Position numbers and translations under genes: made by a program
Origin: Pseudomonadota bacterium
GTDB lineage: Bacteria; Pseudomonadota; Gammaproteobacteria; Burkholderiales; Burkholderiaceae_C
Length of the DNA stretch: 7,428 nt
Assembly (NCBI GenBank): GCA_023460715.1
Contig: JAEWPH010000249.1
Span: 1 to 7,428 of the forward strand
Direction: 5' to 3'
Notes under the pieces: model-generated
Told to the model about the DNA's origin: nothing
What the model saw: only the letters and a program-made list of their open reading frames with translations
The model's database searches: none
Part shown: in pieces, positions 1 to 6,528 of the stretch
Position numbering within the stretch: position 1 is the stretch's first letter
How the letters are laid out: each line of letters opens with the position of its first letter

Positions 1-1992
1 GGGCAGGCCATTGACCACGGAGCAGCGGGCGCCCCGGCGGCCCATGACGATCACGACGGCCACAACCACGGCGCCCTGCCCGGCTGGGGCCGCATCGGCG
101 CCGCGCTGGTGGCGGCCCTCGGGGCCGAACTGCTGCACCTGGCCGCGCCGGACACCGCCGTCTGGCACTACGGCGGCATGGCCCTGGCCGCGGCGGCCAT
201 CCTGCTGGCCGGCCTGGGCATCTACCGCAGCGGCTGGAAGTCGCTGCTGCGCGGGCAACTGGGCATCAGCGCGCTCATGGCCGTAGCCGTCACCGGCGCC
301 TTCCTCATCGGCCAGTGGCCCGAGGCCGCCATGGTGATGGCGCTCTACGCGCTGGCCGAACGCATCGAGGAACGCGCCGTGGGCCGCGCCCGCGACGCCA
401 TTGGCGCCCTGCTGGCCCTGAGCCCCGACGAGGCCGACATGCAGCAGCCGGACGGCCAATGGCGCACCGTGGCGTCGGCCGAGGTGCCCGTGGACGCCAT
501 CGTGCGCGTGCGCCCCGGCGGCCGCGTGCCTCTGGACGGCGTGGTCACCGCCGGCCGCAGCGCCGTCGACGAATCCAGCGTGACCGGCGAGAGCCTGGCC
601 GTGGACAAGGCGCCCGGCGACAAGCTGTATGCCGGCACGCTCAACGCCCAGTCCGAGTTGGAACTGCGCGTGACGGCCGCCACCGGCCACACCACGCTGG
701 ACCGCATCATCCGCGCCGTGGAAGAGGCCCAGAGCGCCCGCGCGCCCACGCAGCGCTTCGTCGACCGCTTCGCGGCCGTCTACACGCCGGCCGTGTTCGT
801 GCTGGCGCTCGGCGTGGCCGTGGGCGCGCCGCTGCTTCTGGGCTGGACATGGCTGGACGCCATCTACCGCGCGCTGGTGCTGCTGGTCATCGCCTGCCCC
901 TGCGCGCTGGTGCTGGCCACGCCCGTCACCGTGGTGAGCGGCCTGGCCGCCGCCGCGCGCCGCGGCATCCTCATCAAGGGCGGCAACTGGCTGGAGCTGG
1001 CACGCGGCGTACGCGCCGTGGCCTTCGACAAGACCGGCACCGTCACGGCCGGCCGGCCGGTGCTGGTGGGGCAGGAAACGCTCGGCGACGACAGCGCCCG
1101 CGACGTGGCCGCCGCCCTGGCGGGCCGCTCGGACCACCCCGTGTCCCTGGCCATCGCCGCCGGCCTGGCCGCCCAGGACGGGGCCGCGCACGAGCCGCTC
1201 GCGGTGCAGGATTTCACCGCCCTGCCCGGCCGCGGCGTGCAGGCGCACGTCGGCGGAGGCCTCTGGTGGCTGGGCAACCGCCGCCTGATGCAGGAGCGCG
1301 GCCTGTGGAACGACACCGTGGAAGCGGCCGCCGAGCGGCACGAATCGCAGGGCCGCAGCGTGACCCTGCTGGCCGACGCCACGGCCGTGCGCGCGCTCTA
1401 CGCCGTGTCCGACACCCTGCGCCCGCAGGCCAGGGATGCCGTGGCCGATCTGCGTGCTTTGGGCATCGTGCCCGTCATGCTCACCGGCGACCATGGCGCC
1501 GCCGCCCAGGCCGCCGCGCGCGAGGCCGGCATCGACGAAGTGCAGGCCAGTCTGCTGCCCGAACAGAAGCTCGCCGCCATCGCCGCGCTGCAGCAAAAGC
1601 ACGGCATGACCGCCATGGCCGGCGACGGCATCAACGACGCGCCCGCCCTGGCCAAGGCCGACATCGGCTTTGCCATGGGCGGCGCAGGCACTGACGTCGC
1701 CATGGAAACGGCCGACGTGGTCATCATGAACGACGACCTGCGCCGCGTGGCCGAGACGGTGCGCCTGTCGCGCCGCACGCACGCGGTGCTGATGCAGAAC
1801 ATCGCCCTGGCCCTGGGCATCAAGCTGGTGTTCTTCGGCCTGGCCCTGGCCGGGCAGGCCACCATGTGGATGGCCGTGTTCGCCGACATGGGCGCCAGCC
1901 TGCTGGTGGTGGGCAACGGGCTGCGCATGCTGCGGGCTGAGCGCCCGGAGTCGATGCTCTCAAAACAAGAGCATGCTGCGCCGGCCGCATAA
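1..1992 (+). CDS. P1B-type heavy-metal-transporting ATPase, Zn/Cd/Pb type (5' partial)
   Basis: Inner-membrane ATP-driven exporter of soft divalent metals. The frame is open from base 1, so the start and probable N-terminal metal-binding domain lie outside the window; a GTG at 109 is internal. Using window residues (663 visible): a His-rich linker (H6, H15, H18, H21, H23), membrane segments near 29-45, 57-75 and 86-115, the actuator TGES at 195-198, a membrane segment near 259-282, the CPC ion-binding motif at 299-301, the phosphorylated Asp of DKTGT at 343, the N-domain His-Pro pair at 379-380 and the hinge GDGINDAP at 541-548. Lys608 and Asp629 in the last two membrane segments match the pair typical of ZntA/CadA (P1B-2), which favours Zn2+, Cd2+ or Pb2+ over Cu+. 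The tail SMLSKQEHAAPAA departs from the family and comes from a repeat (1957-2011). Function is well supported; exact substrate is inferred. Confidence 0.95.
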   Translation, partial: GQAIDHGAAGAPAAHDDHDGHNHGALPGWGRIGAALVAALGAELLHLAAPDTAVWHYGGMALAAAAILLAGLGIYRSGWKSLLRGQLGISALMAVAVTGAFLIGQWPEAAMVMALYALAERIEERAVGRARDAIGALLALSPDEADMQQPDGQWRTVASAEVPVDAIVRVRPGGRVPLDGVVTAGRSAVDESSVTGESLAVDKAPGDKLYAGTLNAQSELELRVTAATGHTTLDRIIRAVEEAQSARAPTQRFVDRFAAVYTPAVFVLALGVAVGAPLLLGWTWLDAIYRALVLLVIACPCALVLATPVTVVSGLAAAARRGILIKGGNWLELARGVRAVAFDKTGTVTAGRPVLVGQETLGDDSARDVAAALAGRSDHPVSLAIAAGLAAQDGAAHEPLAVQDFTALPGRGVQAHVGGGLWWLGNRRLMQERGLWNDTVEAAAERHESQGRSVTLLADATAVRALYAVSDTLRPQARDAVADLRALGIVPVMLTGDHGAAAQAAAREAGIDEVQASLLPEQKLAAIAALQQKHGMTAMAGDGINDAPALAKADIGFAMGGAGTDVAMETADVVIMNDDLRRVAETVRLSRRTHAVLMQNIALALGIKLVFFGLALAGQATMWMAVFADMGASLLVVGNGLRMLRAERPESMLSKQEHAAPAA

Positions 1993-2011
1993 GCCCCAGA
2001 GCCATTTTTTT
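1957..2011. repeat. Interspersed repeat copy A, overlapping the ATPase C-terminus and stop codon
   Basis: This AT-richer segment aligns by eye with the copy at 5948-6000. CTCTCAAAAC here matches CTATCAAAAC there at 9 of 10 bases, and CTGCGC, ATAAGC and a final T tract follow at equivalent positions. It encodes the last ten or so ATPase residues and contains its TAA stop. It ends in a run of seven T (2005-2011). Within and just before it, ATGCTCT (1954-1960) and AGAGCAT (1968-1974) form a perfect 7-bp inverted repeat with a 7-nt loop. The T run could help end transcription, but no strong stem lies directly before it. Membership is less certain than for the other two copies. Confidence 0.5.
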
Positions 2012-2037
2012 GCCATTACCGACTTGGTGCATTTCCG

Positions 2038-2057
2038 GCCCGCGGCGTCGCGGCCCC
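2038..2057 (-). terminator. Possible weak hairpin after the siderophore receptor
   Basis: Directly after the receptor stop codon, CCGCG and CGCGG pair across a GCGT loop, with two more G-C pairs after one mismatch. No T run follows on the minus strand, so this is not a standard intrinsic terminator. It could contribute to Rho-dependent ending or transcript stability, or be a chance GC-rich palindrome. Confidence 0.2.
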
Positions 2058-4199
2058 TCAGAACCGGACGGTGGCGCTGAGGTTGAAGCTGCGCGGGTCG
2101 CCCGCCTTGACGTAGTTGCCGTACTGGTAGAGCCAGTACCGCTTGTCAGCCGCGTTGTTGAGGGCGAAGCGGAAGGTGGTGTCGTGGCCGCCCACCACCG
2201 TGTCGTAGGTGGCGCCCAGGTTCAGCAGGGTGAAACCATCGGTGCGCAGGTCATTGGCGGGGCGCAGCATGGTCGGGCCGGTGTGCTTGACGCCGGCCGT
2301 CAGCTGCAGCCCCGGCAGCTGGGGCACGCGGTAGGCCACCTGCGCCGTGGCCACCACCTTGGGCGCGCCCACGACGCGGTTGCCGGCATAGGCATTGCCC
2401 CGGCCATATTCGGGATCCAGCAGCATCAGGCTGCCGCCCACGCGCCACGGACGGCCCAGGCGGGCCGTCGCGCCCAGCTCCACCCCCTGGAAGGTGGACT
2501 CGCCGTCCTGCACCAGCGTGTTGCTGGCATTGACGTACTCCGCCTTCTTCTCGATGCGGAACACGGCGGCCGTGGCGGACCAGGCAGCGCGTTCGGTCTT
2601 CACCCCCAGTTCGTACTGCCGGCTCTTGAGCGGGTCGAGCACGGCGCCGTAGTTGGTGTACGCAAGGTTGGTGACGGCAGTGCCCGGTTCCAGCGCCTCC
2701 ACATAGCTGGCGTACGCCATCGTCTGCGGCGCAAACCGGTACATCAAGGCCAGGGACGGCGTGAGCACCCCCGACTGGCTGTAGCGCGAGGACTCTGCCC
2801 CGCTGGTGCTGAAGCTGCGCTGCACGTAGTTGGTGTAGCGCAGGCCGGCCAGCACGGACCATTGTTCGTTGAGCGCCACGGTGTCGCTGGCATACACCGT
2901 CTTCTGGGTGGTCTCGGCGGCGCGGTACAGACCCAGGCTGCCGAAGTCGCCCACGCTGTAGTACGGCAGGTTGTTCTGCGTGCCCAGGTTGCCGGTGCCG
3001 ACCGGGCCATAGAAACCCGCGGACGAATAGTCATTGCCCTGCTGCTGCCAGCTGGCGCCTGCGACGATCTGGTGGCTGATGCCGCCAGTGCGCAAGCGGC
3101 CCTGCACCTGGGCATCGAGCTGGTTGAACTGGTAGGACTCGCCGTAGTCGGACCGGTCGTTGCTGTAGTTGCCGGCGGCGTCCAGCAGATTTAGCACCGA
3201 TTCGTTGCGGCGCGTGCGCGTGCTGCTGTGGCTATAGGCCGTGCGCACCTGCCAGTCGGGGGCGATCTGGTACTTGAGGCCCGTCGAGACGTACTTGAAC
3301 GTGTTGTCGGCGTAGGCGCCGGGGCCGACCATGCGGCCGTTGTCGTTGTCCACGGGTGAGGGCAGGCGGCCGCCCGTGATGCCGAAGGTGGTGATGGTGG
3401 GCTCGGCGTCTCTGGACAGCCGGTCCTGGTACAGCGCCTGGAAGTCCCAGGTCAGATCGCGGCCCAGGCGTGCGTCCAGTGCGAGCGACAACGCATTGCG
3501 GCGCAAATGGCCCTCGTTGAAGGTGTCGCCCTCCTCGCGGGTGGCGTTCAGTCGGTAGCCGATCTGTCCATCCTGGCCCAGGCGCCCGCCCAGGTCGGCA
3601 TGGCCCCGCCACAGCCGCTGGGACATGACGCCCAGGGTCACGCTGCGCACCGGCTCGGCGGTGGGCTTCTTGGTCACGTAGTTCACCAGCCCGCCCGGCG
3701 CGCCGAACCCGTACATGAAGCCGGTGGCGCCCTTGAGCAGTTCGACCTGCTCCATGTGCTCGTACGGCAGCACCGTCACGTAGCTGATGAAGGGATGGCC
3801 GTCGATGCGGTAGCCGTTCTGCCAATCCAGCTCCAGGCCGCGCACCGTGAGGTAGCTCGCCCAGGCGCCCACGCTGGCGCTGTTGTCGGACACCGAAGCA
3901 TCGGTGAAGAAAACGTCGCCCAGCTTGTTGGGTGTGGTCTGCTCGATGGTCTCGGCCGTCACCACCCGGCTGGAGTACGGGGTATCAAGCGCGCTGCGGT
4001 CGCCCAGCGCACCGTTGGCGACCGGGCGGCGCAGTTGCAGGTCGGTGGCATCCTCCAGCGCGGCACGCACGGTGACATCGGTCAGCCGGGCTTCCGATGC
4101 AGCGCCCTCCTGTGCGTGTGCGGCAGCGCAGGCCAGCGCACTGGCCAGGAAGAGGGGCGAAAGGGTCGCGGAGGGACGGGCAGAGCGGGAACGGCGCAT
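2058..4199 (-). CDS. TonB-dependent siderophore receptor
   Basis: Outer-membrane gated channel that would import a ferric siderophore using energy from TonB-ExbB-ExbD. The 713-residue product has a signal peptide (about 1-29, cut after AHA), a possible TonB box at 41-44 (DVTV), a plug domain about 68-185 with the conserved block MYGFGAPGGLVNYVTKKP at 162-179, and a long beta-barrel ending in the outer-membrane signature ATVRF. It has no N-terminal STN signalling domain, so it probably does not act through an anti-sigma factor. I chose the ATG at 4199. The frame extends to a TTG at 4217, but that codon abuts the Fur box and would put six extra residues before the signal peptide. Neither start has a clear ribosome binding site. 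A Fur box lies directly upstream, so expression under iron limitation is expected. It is convergent with the metal ATPase. The ligand cannot be told from sequence, and a copper chelate is a less likely alternative. Confidence 0.93.
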   Translation of the reverse strand: MRRSRSARPSATLSPLFLASALACAAAHAQEGAASEARLTDVTVRAALEDATDLQLRRPVANGALGDRSALDTPYSSRVVTAETIEQTTPNKLGDVFFTDASVSDNSASVGAWASYLTVRGLELDWQNGYRIDGHPFISYVTVLPYEHMEQVELLKGATGFMYGFGAPGGLVNYVTKKPTAEPVRSVTLGVMSQRLWRGHADLGGRLGQDGQIGYRLNATREEGDTFNEGHLRRNALSLALDARLGRDLTWDFQALYQDRLSRDAEPTITTFGITGGRLPSPVDNDNGRMVGPGAYADNTFKYVSTGLKYQIAPDWQVRTAYSHSSTRTRRNESVLNLLDAAGNYSNDRSDYGESYQFNQLDAQVQGRLRTGGISHQIVAGASWQQQGNDYSSAGFYGPVGTGNLGTQNNLPYYSVGDFGSLGLYRAAETTQKTVYASDTVALNEQWSVLAGLRYTNYVQRSFSTSGAESSRYSQSGVLTPSLALMYRFAPQTMAYASYVEALEPGTAVTNLAYTNYGAVLDPLKSRQYELGVKTERAAWSATAAVFRIEKKAEYVNASNTLVQDGESTFQGVELGATARLGRPWRVGGSLMLLDPEYGRGNAYAGNRVVGAPKVVATAQVAYRVPQLPGLQLTAGVKHTGPTMLRPANDLRTDGFTLLNLGATYDTVVGGHDTTFRFALNNAADKRYWLYQYGNYVKAGDPRSFNLSATVRF

Positions 4200-4218
4200 G
4201 GCTTGTGATGATTGCAAA

Positions 4219-4236
4219 TGAGAATGATTATTATCA
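4219..4236 (-). promoter_or_regulatory. Fur box of the siderophore receptor
   Basis: TGAGAAT-G-ATTATTA (4219-4233) matches the 7-1-7 Fur consensus TGATAAT-N-ATTATCA at 12 of 14 defined positions, and a second overlapping register runs on to 4236. The island of A+T in a GC-rich region supports a real site. It ends about 20 bp before the receptor ATG. The minus-strand GATAAT (reverse complement of 4230-4235) is a good -10 candidate inside the box, so iron-loaded Fur would block RNA polymerase. The matching -35 is poor. Confidence 0.85.
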
Positions 4237-4431
4237 AATAAATCTTCTGAAGATCGAACGCCGTGCCGACGCCGATCCGCGCTGTTGCACGCAGATCACA
4301 CCCCCGACGCGTGCCAGCCCTTCCTGCGGGCAGGCAGAGCATCAACCACCCGCCATGGCCGAGGGCTGACAGCGCTGGCGCATGTCTTGCTCAAGACACA
4401 CACAGAGCGTGCCGTACGCCCCTTCCGGCCC

Positions 4432-4460
4432 TTCACCGATCTAATGGTTTTCCCTAGAAT
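4432..4460 (+). promoter_or_regulatory. Candidate sigma-70 promoter for the yitT-like gene
   Basis: TTCACC (4432-4437, 4 of 6 matches to TTGACA) and TAGAAT (4455-4460, 5 of 6 matches to TATAAT) are separated by 17 bp. The pair stands out as AT-richer than its surroundings. It would leave a leader of roughly 160 nt before the ATG at 4625, which is long, so a nearer promoter remains possible. Confidence 0.35.
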
Positions 4461-4624
4461 CTCGTCCATCGTTCAGCACAGCAAGGTTCGGCGCTCTTGT
4501 TTCGGGAGCGCCCGGCCGATCCCGCGCCAGCGCTTGACGCAGCACAAGCGCGGCGCCGCGCCAGCGTGGTGCAATCCGCGCCCGCGCGCCTGACTGCCAC
4601 CGCACCCGTTCAAAGACCGCCACC

Positions 4625-5248
4625 ATGAGCACATCCACCTCTGCCCTGCCCCCCGCGGTTCCGCACAGCACCGTCGAAGACACGCTCGCCCTGTTCACCG
4701 GCGTGCTGCTGATCTCCGTCGGCGTGGCGTTCTTCACCAGCGCTGGCCTGCTCACGGGCGGCACGGCGGGCCTGGCCTTCCTGCTGCACTACGCCACGGG
4801 CATCAGCTTCGGCAAGCTGTTCTTCGTGCTCAACCTGCCGTTCTACTGGCTGGCCTGGCGCAAGATGGGGCGCGCTTTCACCTTCAAGACCTTCCTGGCG
4901 ATCCTGCTGCTGTCGGTACTGACCGAACTGCAAAGCCGCTTCCTGCAGATCAACAACCTGCAGCCGCTGTACGCCGCCATCGCGGGCGGGTTGATCACCG
5001 GCACCGGCTTCCTGGTGCTGTTCCGCCACCGCTGCAGCCTCGGCGGCGTGGGCATCCTTGCGCTGTACCTGCAGGACCGCTACGGCTGGCGTGCCGGCAA
5101 GGTGCAGATGGGCGTGGACTGCTGCATCGTGGCGCTGGCCCTCTTCACCGTACAGCCCATGCAGGTGCTGTGGTCCATCGTGGGCGCCGTGGCGCTCAAC
5201 CTGGTGCTGGCCATGAACCACCGGCCAGGGCGCTACACAGCCGTCTGA
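4625..5248 (+). CDS. YitT-family integral membrane protein
   Basis: A 207-residue inner-membrane protein of the YitT/DUF161 family. Hydrophobic segments are seen near residues 20-40, 41-59, 64-78, 86-102, 114-133, 161-176 and 181-197. Two glycine-rich signatures, GLLTGGTAG (41-49) and SLGGVGILALYLQ (138-150), are the family's repeated half-motifs and suggest an internal duplication. The C-terminal DUF2179 domain of many Firmicutes members is absent, which fits the shorter proteobacterial form. The family's transported substrate, if any, is not established. The ATG at 4625 is the first in-frame start with a hydrophilic N-terminus; the upstream CAAAGA gives only weak ribosome binding. It is transcribed away from the receptor and ends 49 bp before the next gene. 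I see no direct link to metal handling. Confidence 0.85.
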   Translation: MSTSTSALPPAVPHSTVEDTLALFTGVLLISVGVAFFTSAGLLTGGTAGLAFLLHYATGISFGKLFFVLNLPFYWLAWRKMGRAFTFKTFLAILLLSVLTELQSRFLQINNLQPLYAAIAGGLITGTGFLVLFRHRCSLGGVGILALYLQDRYGWRAGKVQMGVDCCIVALALFTVQPMQVLWSIVGAVALNLVLAMNHRPGRYTAV

Positions 5249-5255
5249 CCGCAGC

Positions 5256-5279
5256 CCGCGCCAGGAACTCCCGGCGCGG
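5256..5279 (+). terminator. GC-rich hairpin after the yitT-like gene
   Basis: CCGCGCC (5256-5262) and GGCGCGG (5273-5279) form a perfect 7-bp stem around a 10-nt loop, 7 bp after the yitT-like stop codon. There is no T run after it, so classic intrinsic termination is doubtful. It may instead mark transcript processing or attenuation before the secreted His/Cys-rich gene, whose ATG is 18 bp further on. Confidence 0.35.
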
Positions 5280-5297
5280 CGCCGTATCATCCCTTCC

Positions 5298-5753
5298 ATG
5301 CGCCGTGGCCTGTTTCTGCTGCTGATCGTGCTGACCGCCCTGCGGGGTCTGGCCGGCCCGGCGATGGCCGCTTCGCACGTCGGCCCTGGCACCATGGAGT
5401 CCACAGCATCCGTGGCGCATGCCGTCCATGCCGCAGCGGGTAGTGCGGCCGCGTCTCCGGCCCACCACAGCGCCGCAGCGCCGAAGGCGGACGCATCCGC
5501 GCCCGGATGCCACGGAGCCTCGGCCCAGCACGGCGACGCCACCGGCACCGCGAACTGCGCGGCGCACGATGGCGGCGGCGCAGCGCACCCGCATGCGGCC
5601 TGCGCCGACTGCGAGATCTGCCACACGGCGGTGGCGGCTCCACCAGCCGGCCCCGGCGCAGTGCTGGCGGCCGCCGGTCCCGCTCCTGACCGGCACTCCA
5701 CCCGCTTTGCCAGCGCTCCCGCAGCGCAGGCCATCAAGCCGCCCATCGCCTGA
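5298..5753 (+). CDS. Secreted His/Cys-rich putative metal-binding protein with CxxCxxCH motif
   Basis: The 151-residue product begins with a signal peptide (about 1-24, cut after AMA), so it is probably exported to the periplasm. The mature part is low in complexity, Ala-rich, and carries 12 His and 5 Cys. The Cys are C71 (in a GCHG context), C87 and the cluster C102-xx-C105-xx-C108-H109. This spacing and the C-terminal IKPPIA resemble short DUF2946-like proteins found in proteobacterial copper loci, but I recognise no firm domain. Position supports metal work: 187 bp downstream, on the same strand, come a cupredoxin and a DUF411 protein. Copper binding or buffering is inferred, not shown. 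The cluster is not CxxCH, so covalent haem attachment is less likely, though C105-xx-C108-H109 does satisfy that pattern. No good ribosome binding site precedes the ATG. Confidence 0.72.
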   Translation: MRRGLFLLLIVLTALRGLAGPAMAASHVGPGTMESTASVAHAVHAAAGSAAASPAHHSAAAPKADASAPGCHGASAQHGDATGTANCAAHDGGGAAHPHAACADCEICHTAVAAPPAGPGAVLAAAGPAPDRHSTRFASAPAAQAIKPPIA

Positions 5754-5875
5754 GGCGGGCAGCGCACCTCGCCCTCGCTACCACCGCAGCGCCCCGCGCC
5801 GCGCCAGCCACCCTGCAGGCGCAAGCCGGCGCGCTCCGCCCCCCTCCGAACAACGTTCTGCTTCCCGCACCGGAC

Positions 5876-5894
5876 GGCCTGGCCTGACCAGGCC
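5876..5894 (+). other. Leader hairpin upstream of the cupredoxin gene
   Basis: GGCCTGG (5876-5882) and CCAGGCC (5888-5894) form a perfect 7-bp stem around a CCTGA loop, 46 bp before the cupredoxin start. No T run follows. It lies in a 187-bp gap that otherwise shows nothing recognisable, and could be a terminator for the upstream gene, a leader structure, or a dyad operator for a metal regulator encoded elsewhere. Confidence 0.3.
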
Positions 5895-5940
5895 TCTCCG
5901 TGACGCGCCGAGGCCGTGACCCCTGATGACTTGATCGACC

Positions 5941-6528
5941 ATGCAAACTATCAAAACCATAGCTGCCTGCGCTTTACTGGCAAGCGCCATGGGAGCTTTT
6001 GCCCATGAGCCCGGCGCACATCCCCCGGCCGGCACGCACGGTGCGGCCCACGCCGCGCCGGCACAGCAGGCCTGGGGCATTGCCGCCCCGCAAGGTGCCA
6101 AGGCCCGCACCATCGATGTGACCATGACCGATGCCATGCGCTTCGAGCCTGCGCACATCGACGTGCGCCAAGGCGAGACCGTGCGCCTGCGCGTGCACAA
6201 CCGCGGCCAGGCCATGCACGAGCTGGTGCTGGGCACCGACCCGTCGCTGGCCGAGCACGCGCAGATGATGCGCAGCCACCCCGGCATGCCGCACGATGCG
6301 CCCTACATGGCCCATGTCCCGCCTGGCCAGTCCGGCACCATCCTTTGGACCTTCAACCGCCCGGGGCAGTTCGCCTTCGCGTGCCTGGTGGCGGGACACT
6401 TCGAGGCCGGCATGGTGGGTACGCTCACCGTCCGCCCCGCAGGCAGCGACCGACCCGGCCGTGCGCCCGCCCACGCCCATCCCGCCCCCCCCACGCCCTC
6501 CACATCCCAGGAAAGGACCCACCCATGA
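5941..6528 (+). CDS. Periplasmic cupredoxin-family copper-binding protein
   Basis: A 195-residue exported blue-copper-fold protein, probably a periplasmic copper binder or electron carrier used in copper tolerance. Residues 1-21 form a signal peptide ending AFA, followed by a His-rich linker (H22, H27, H33, H37). The cupredoxin domain spans about 57-165. Type-1 copper ligands are complete: H93 in MHELVLG, then C148, H153 and M158 in CLVAGHFEAGM. A Met/His-rich insert, about 106-125 (M109, M110, H113, M116, H118, M123, H125), is typical of the CopI-like cupredoxins described in Rubrivivax and may hold extra copper. The tail (166-195) is Pro-rich and includes an eight-C tract (6485-6492). Codons for the signal peptide (ATA, TTA, ACT, TTT) differ from the GC-rich body because they lie in a repeat. 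The stop overlaps the next ATG, so the two genes are probably translationally coupled. No clear ribosome binding site is seen. Confidence 0.9.
   Translation: MQTIKTIAACALLASAMGAFAHEPGAHPPAGTHGAAHAAPAQQAWGIAAPQGAKARTIDVTMTDAMRFEPAHIDVRQGETVRLRVHNRGQAMHELVLGTDPSLAEHAQMMRSHPGMPHDAPYMAHVPPGQSGTILWTFNRPGQFAFACLVAGHFEAGMVGTLTVRPAGSDRPGRAPAHAHPAPPTPSTSQERTHP
5948..6000. repeat. Interspersed repeat copy B, inside the cupredoxin signal-peptide region
   Basis: An AT-richer block whose core ATAGCTGCCTGCGCTTT (5959-5975) matches the intergenic copy at 7162-7178 in 14 of 17 bases. The centre is a perfect inverted repeat: GCGCTT (5969-5974) and AAGCGC (5982-5987) with a 7-nt loop. It is flanked by CAAAAC on the left and AGCTTTT on the right, as expected for this repeat type. 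It lies wholly within the open frame and encodes signal-peptide residues 3 to 20. Confidence 0.7.
6509..6516 (+). promoter_or_regulatory. Ribosome binding site of the DUF411 gene
   Basis: AGGAAAGG ends 8 nt before the ATG at 6525 and lies inside the last codons of the cupredoxin. It is the best Shine-Dalgarno sequence in the window. It decides the start of the DUF411 gene, whose frame is open well upstream of this ATG. Confidence 0.8.

Larger units (their letters stand above)
4200..4624. other. Divergent intergenic region between the siderophore receptor and yitT-like gene
   Basis: This 425-bp stretch separates divergently transcribed genes. Its left end is AT-rich and holds the Fur box and probable receptor promoter. 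A 13-bp palindrome (ATCTTC-T-GAAGAT, 4242-4254) lies just beyond. The middle (about 4255-4430) holds nothing I recognise; open frames there have no family resemblance. A sigma-70-like promoter candidate sits at 4432-4460. A 6-bp inverted repeat with an 8-nt loop (CGCTTG at 4531-4536, CAAGCG at 4545-4550) lies in the probable leader of the downstream gene. I see no tRNA or riboswitch-like structure. Confidence 0.6.

Noticed and set aside
109..1992. GTG at 109 as the start of the metal ATPase
   Set aside because: The frame is open back to base 1 and encodes a His-rich linker typical of the region before the first membrane segment; starting at 109 would cut into that segment.
2010..3194. 394-codon plus-strand open frame opposite the siderophore receptor
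   Set aside because: The minus strand here encodes a complete TonB receptor barrel with conserved motifs and C-terminal signature. The plus-strand translation shows no recognisable domain and is a shadow.
4285..4593. 102-codon plus-strand open frame in the divergent intergenic region
   Set aside because: No family resemblance, no ribosome binding site, and it spans the promoter candidate and leader of the YitT-like gene. Overlapping frames on both strands are equally open here.
5388..5625. His/Cys-rich protein as a c-type cytochrome
   Set aside because: Although C105-xx-C108-H109 fits the haem attachment pattern, the extra Cys three residues earlier, other scattered Cys/His and lack of any cytochrome c fold motifs favour metal binding.
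4610..5824. 404-codon minus-strand open frame opposite the YitT-like and His/Cys-rich genes
   Set aside because: It is antisense to two plus-strand genes that have family motifs or a signal peptide. Its translation is compositionally biased (Ala, Gln, Gly, Arg) with no domain, as expected from GC-rich codon shadows.
5419..5919. 166-codon plus-strand frame overlapping the His/Cys-rich gene and the gap after it
   Set aside because: Its translation is Arg/Pro-rich low complexity, typical of an off-frame reading in high GC. The frame at 5298 has a signal peptide and ordered Cys/His motif instead.
6345..6524. Upstream extension of the DUF411 gene
   Set aside because: The extension overlaps the copper-binding end of the cupredoxin in another frame, while the ATG at 6525 has a strong ribosome binding site and begins a signal peptide.
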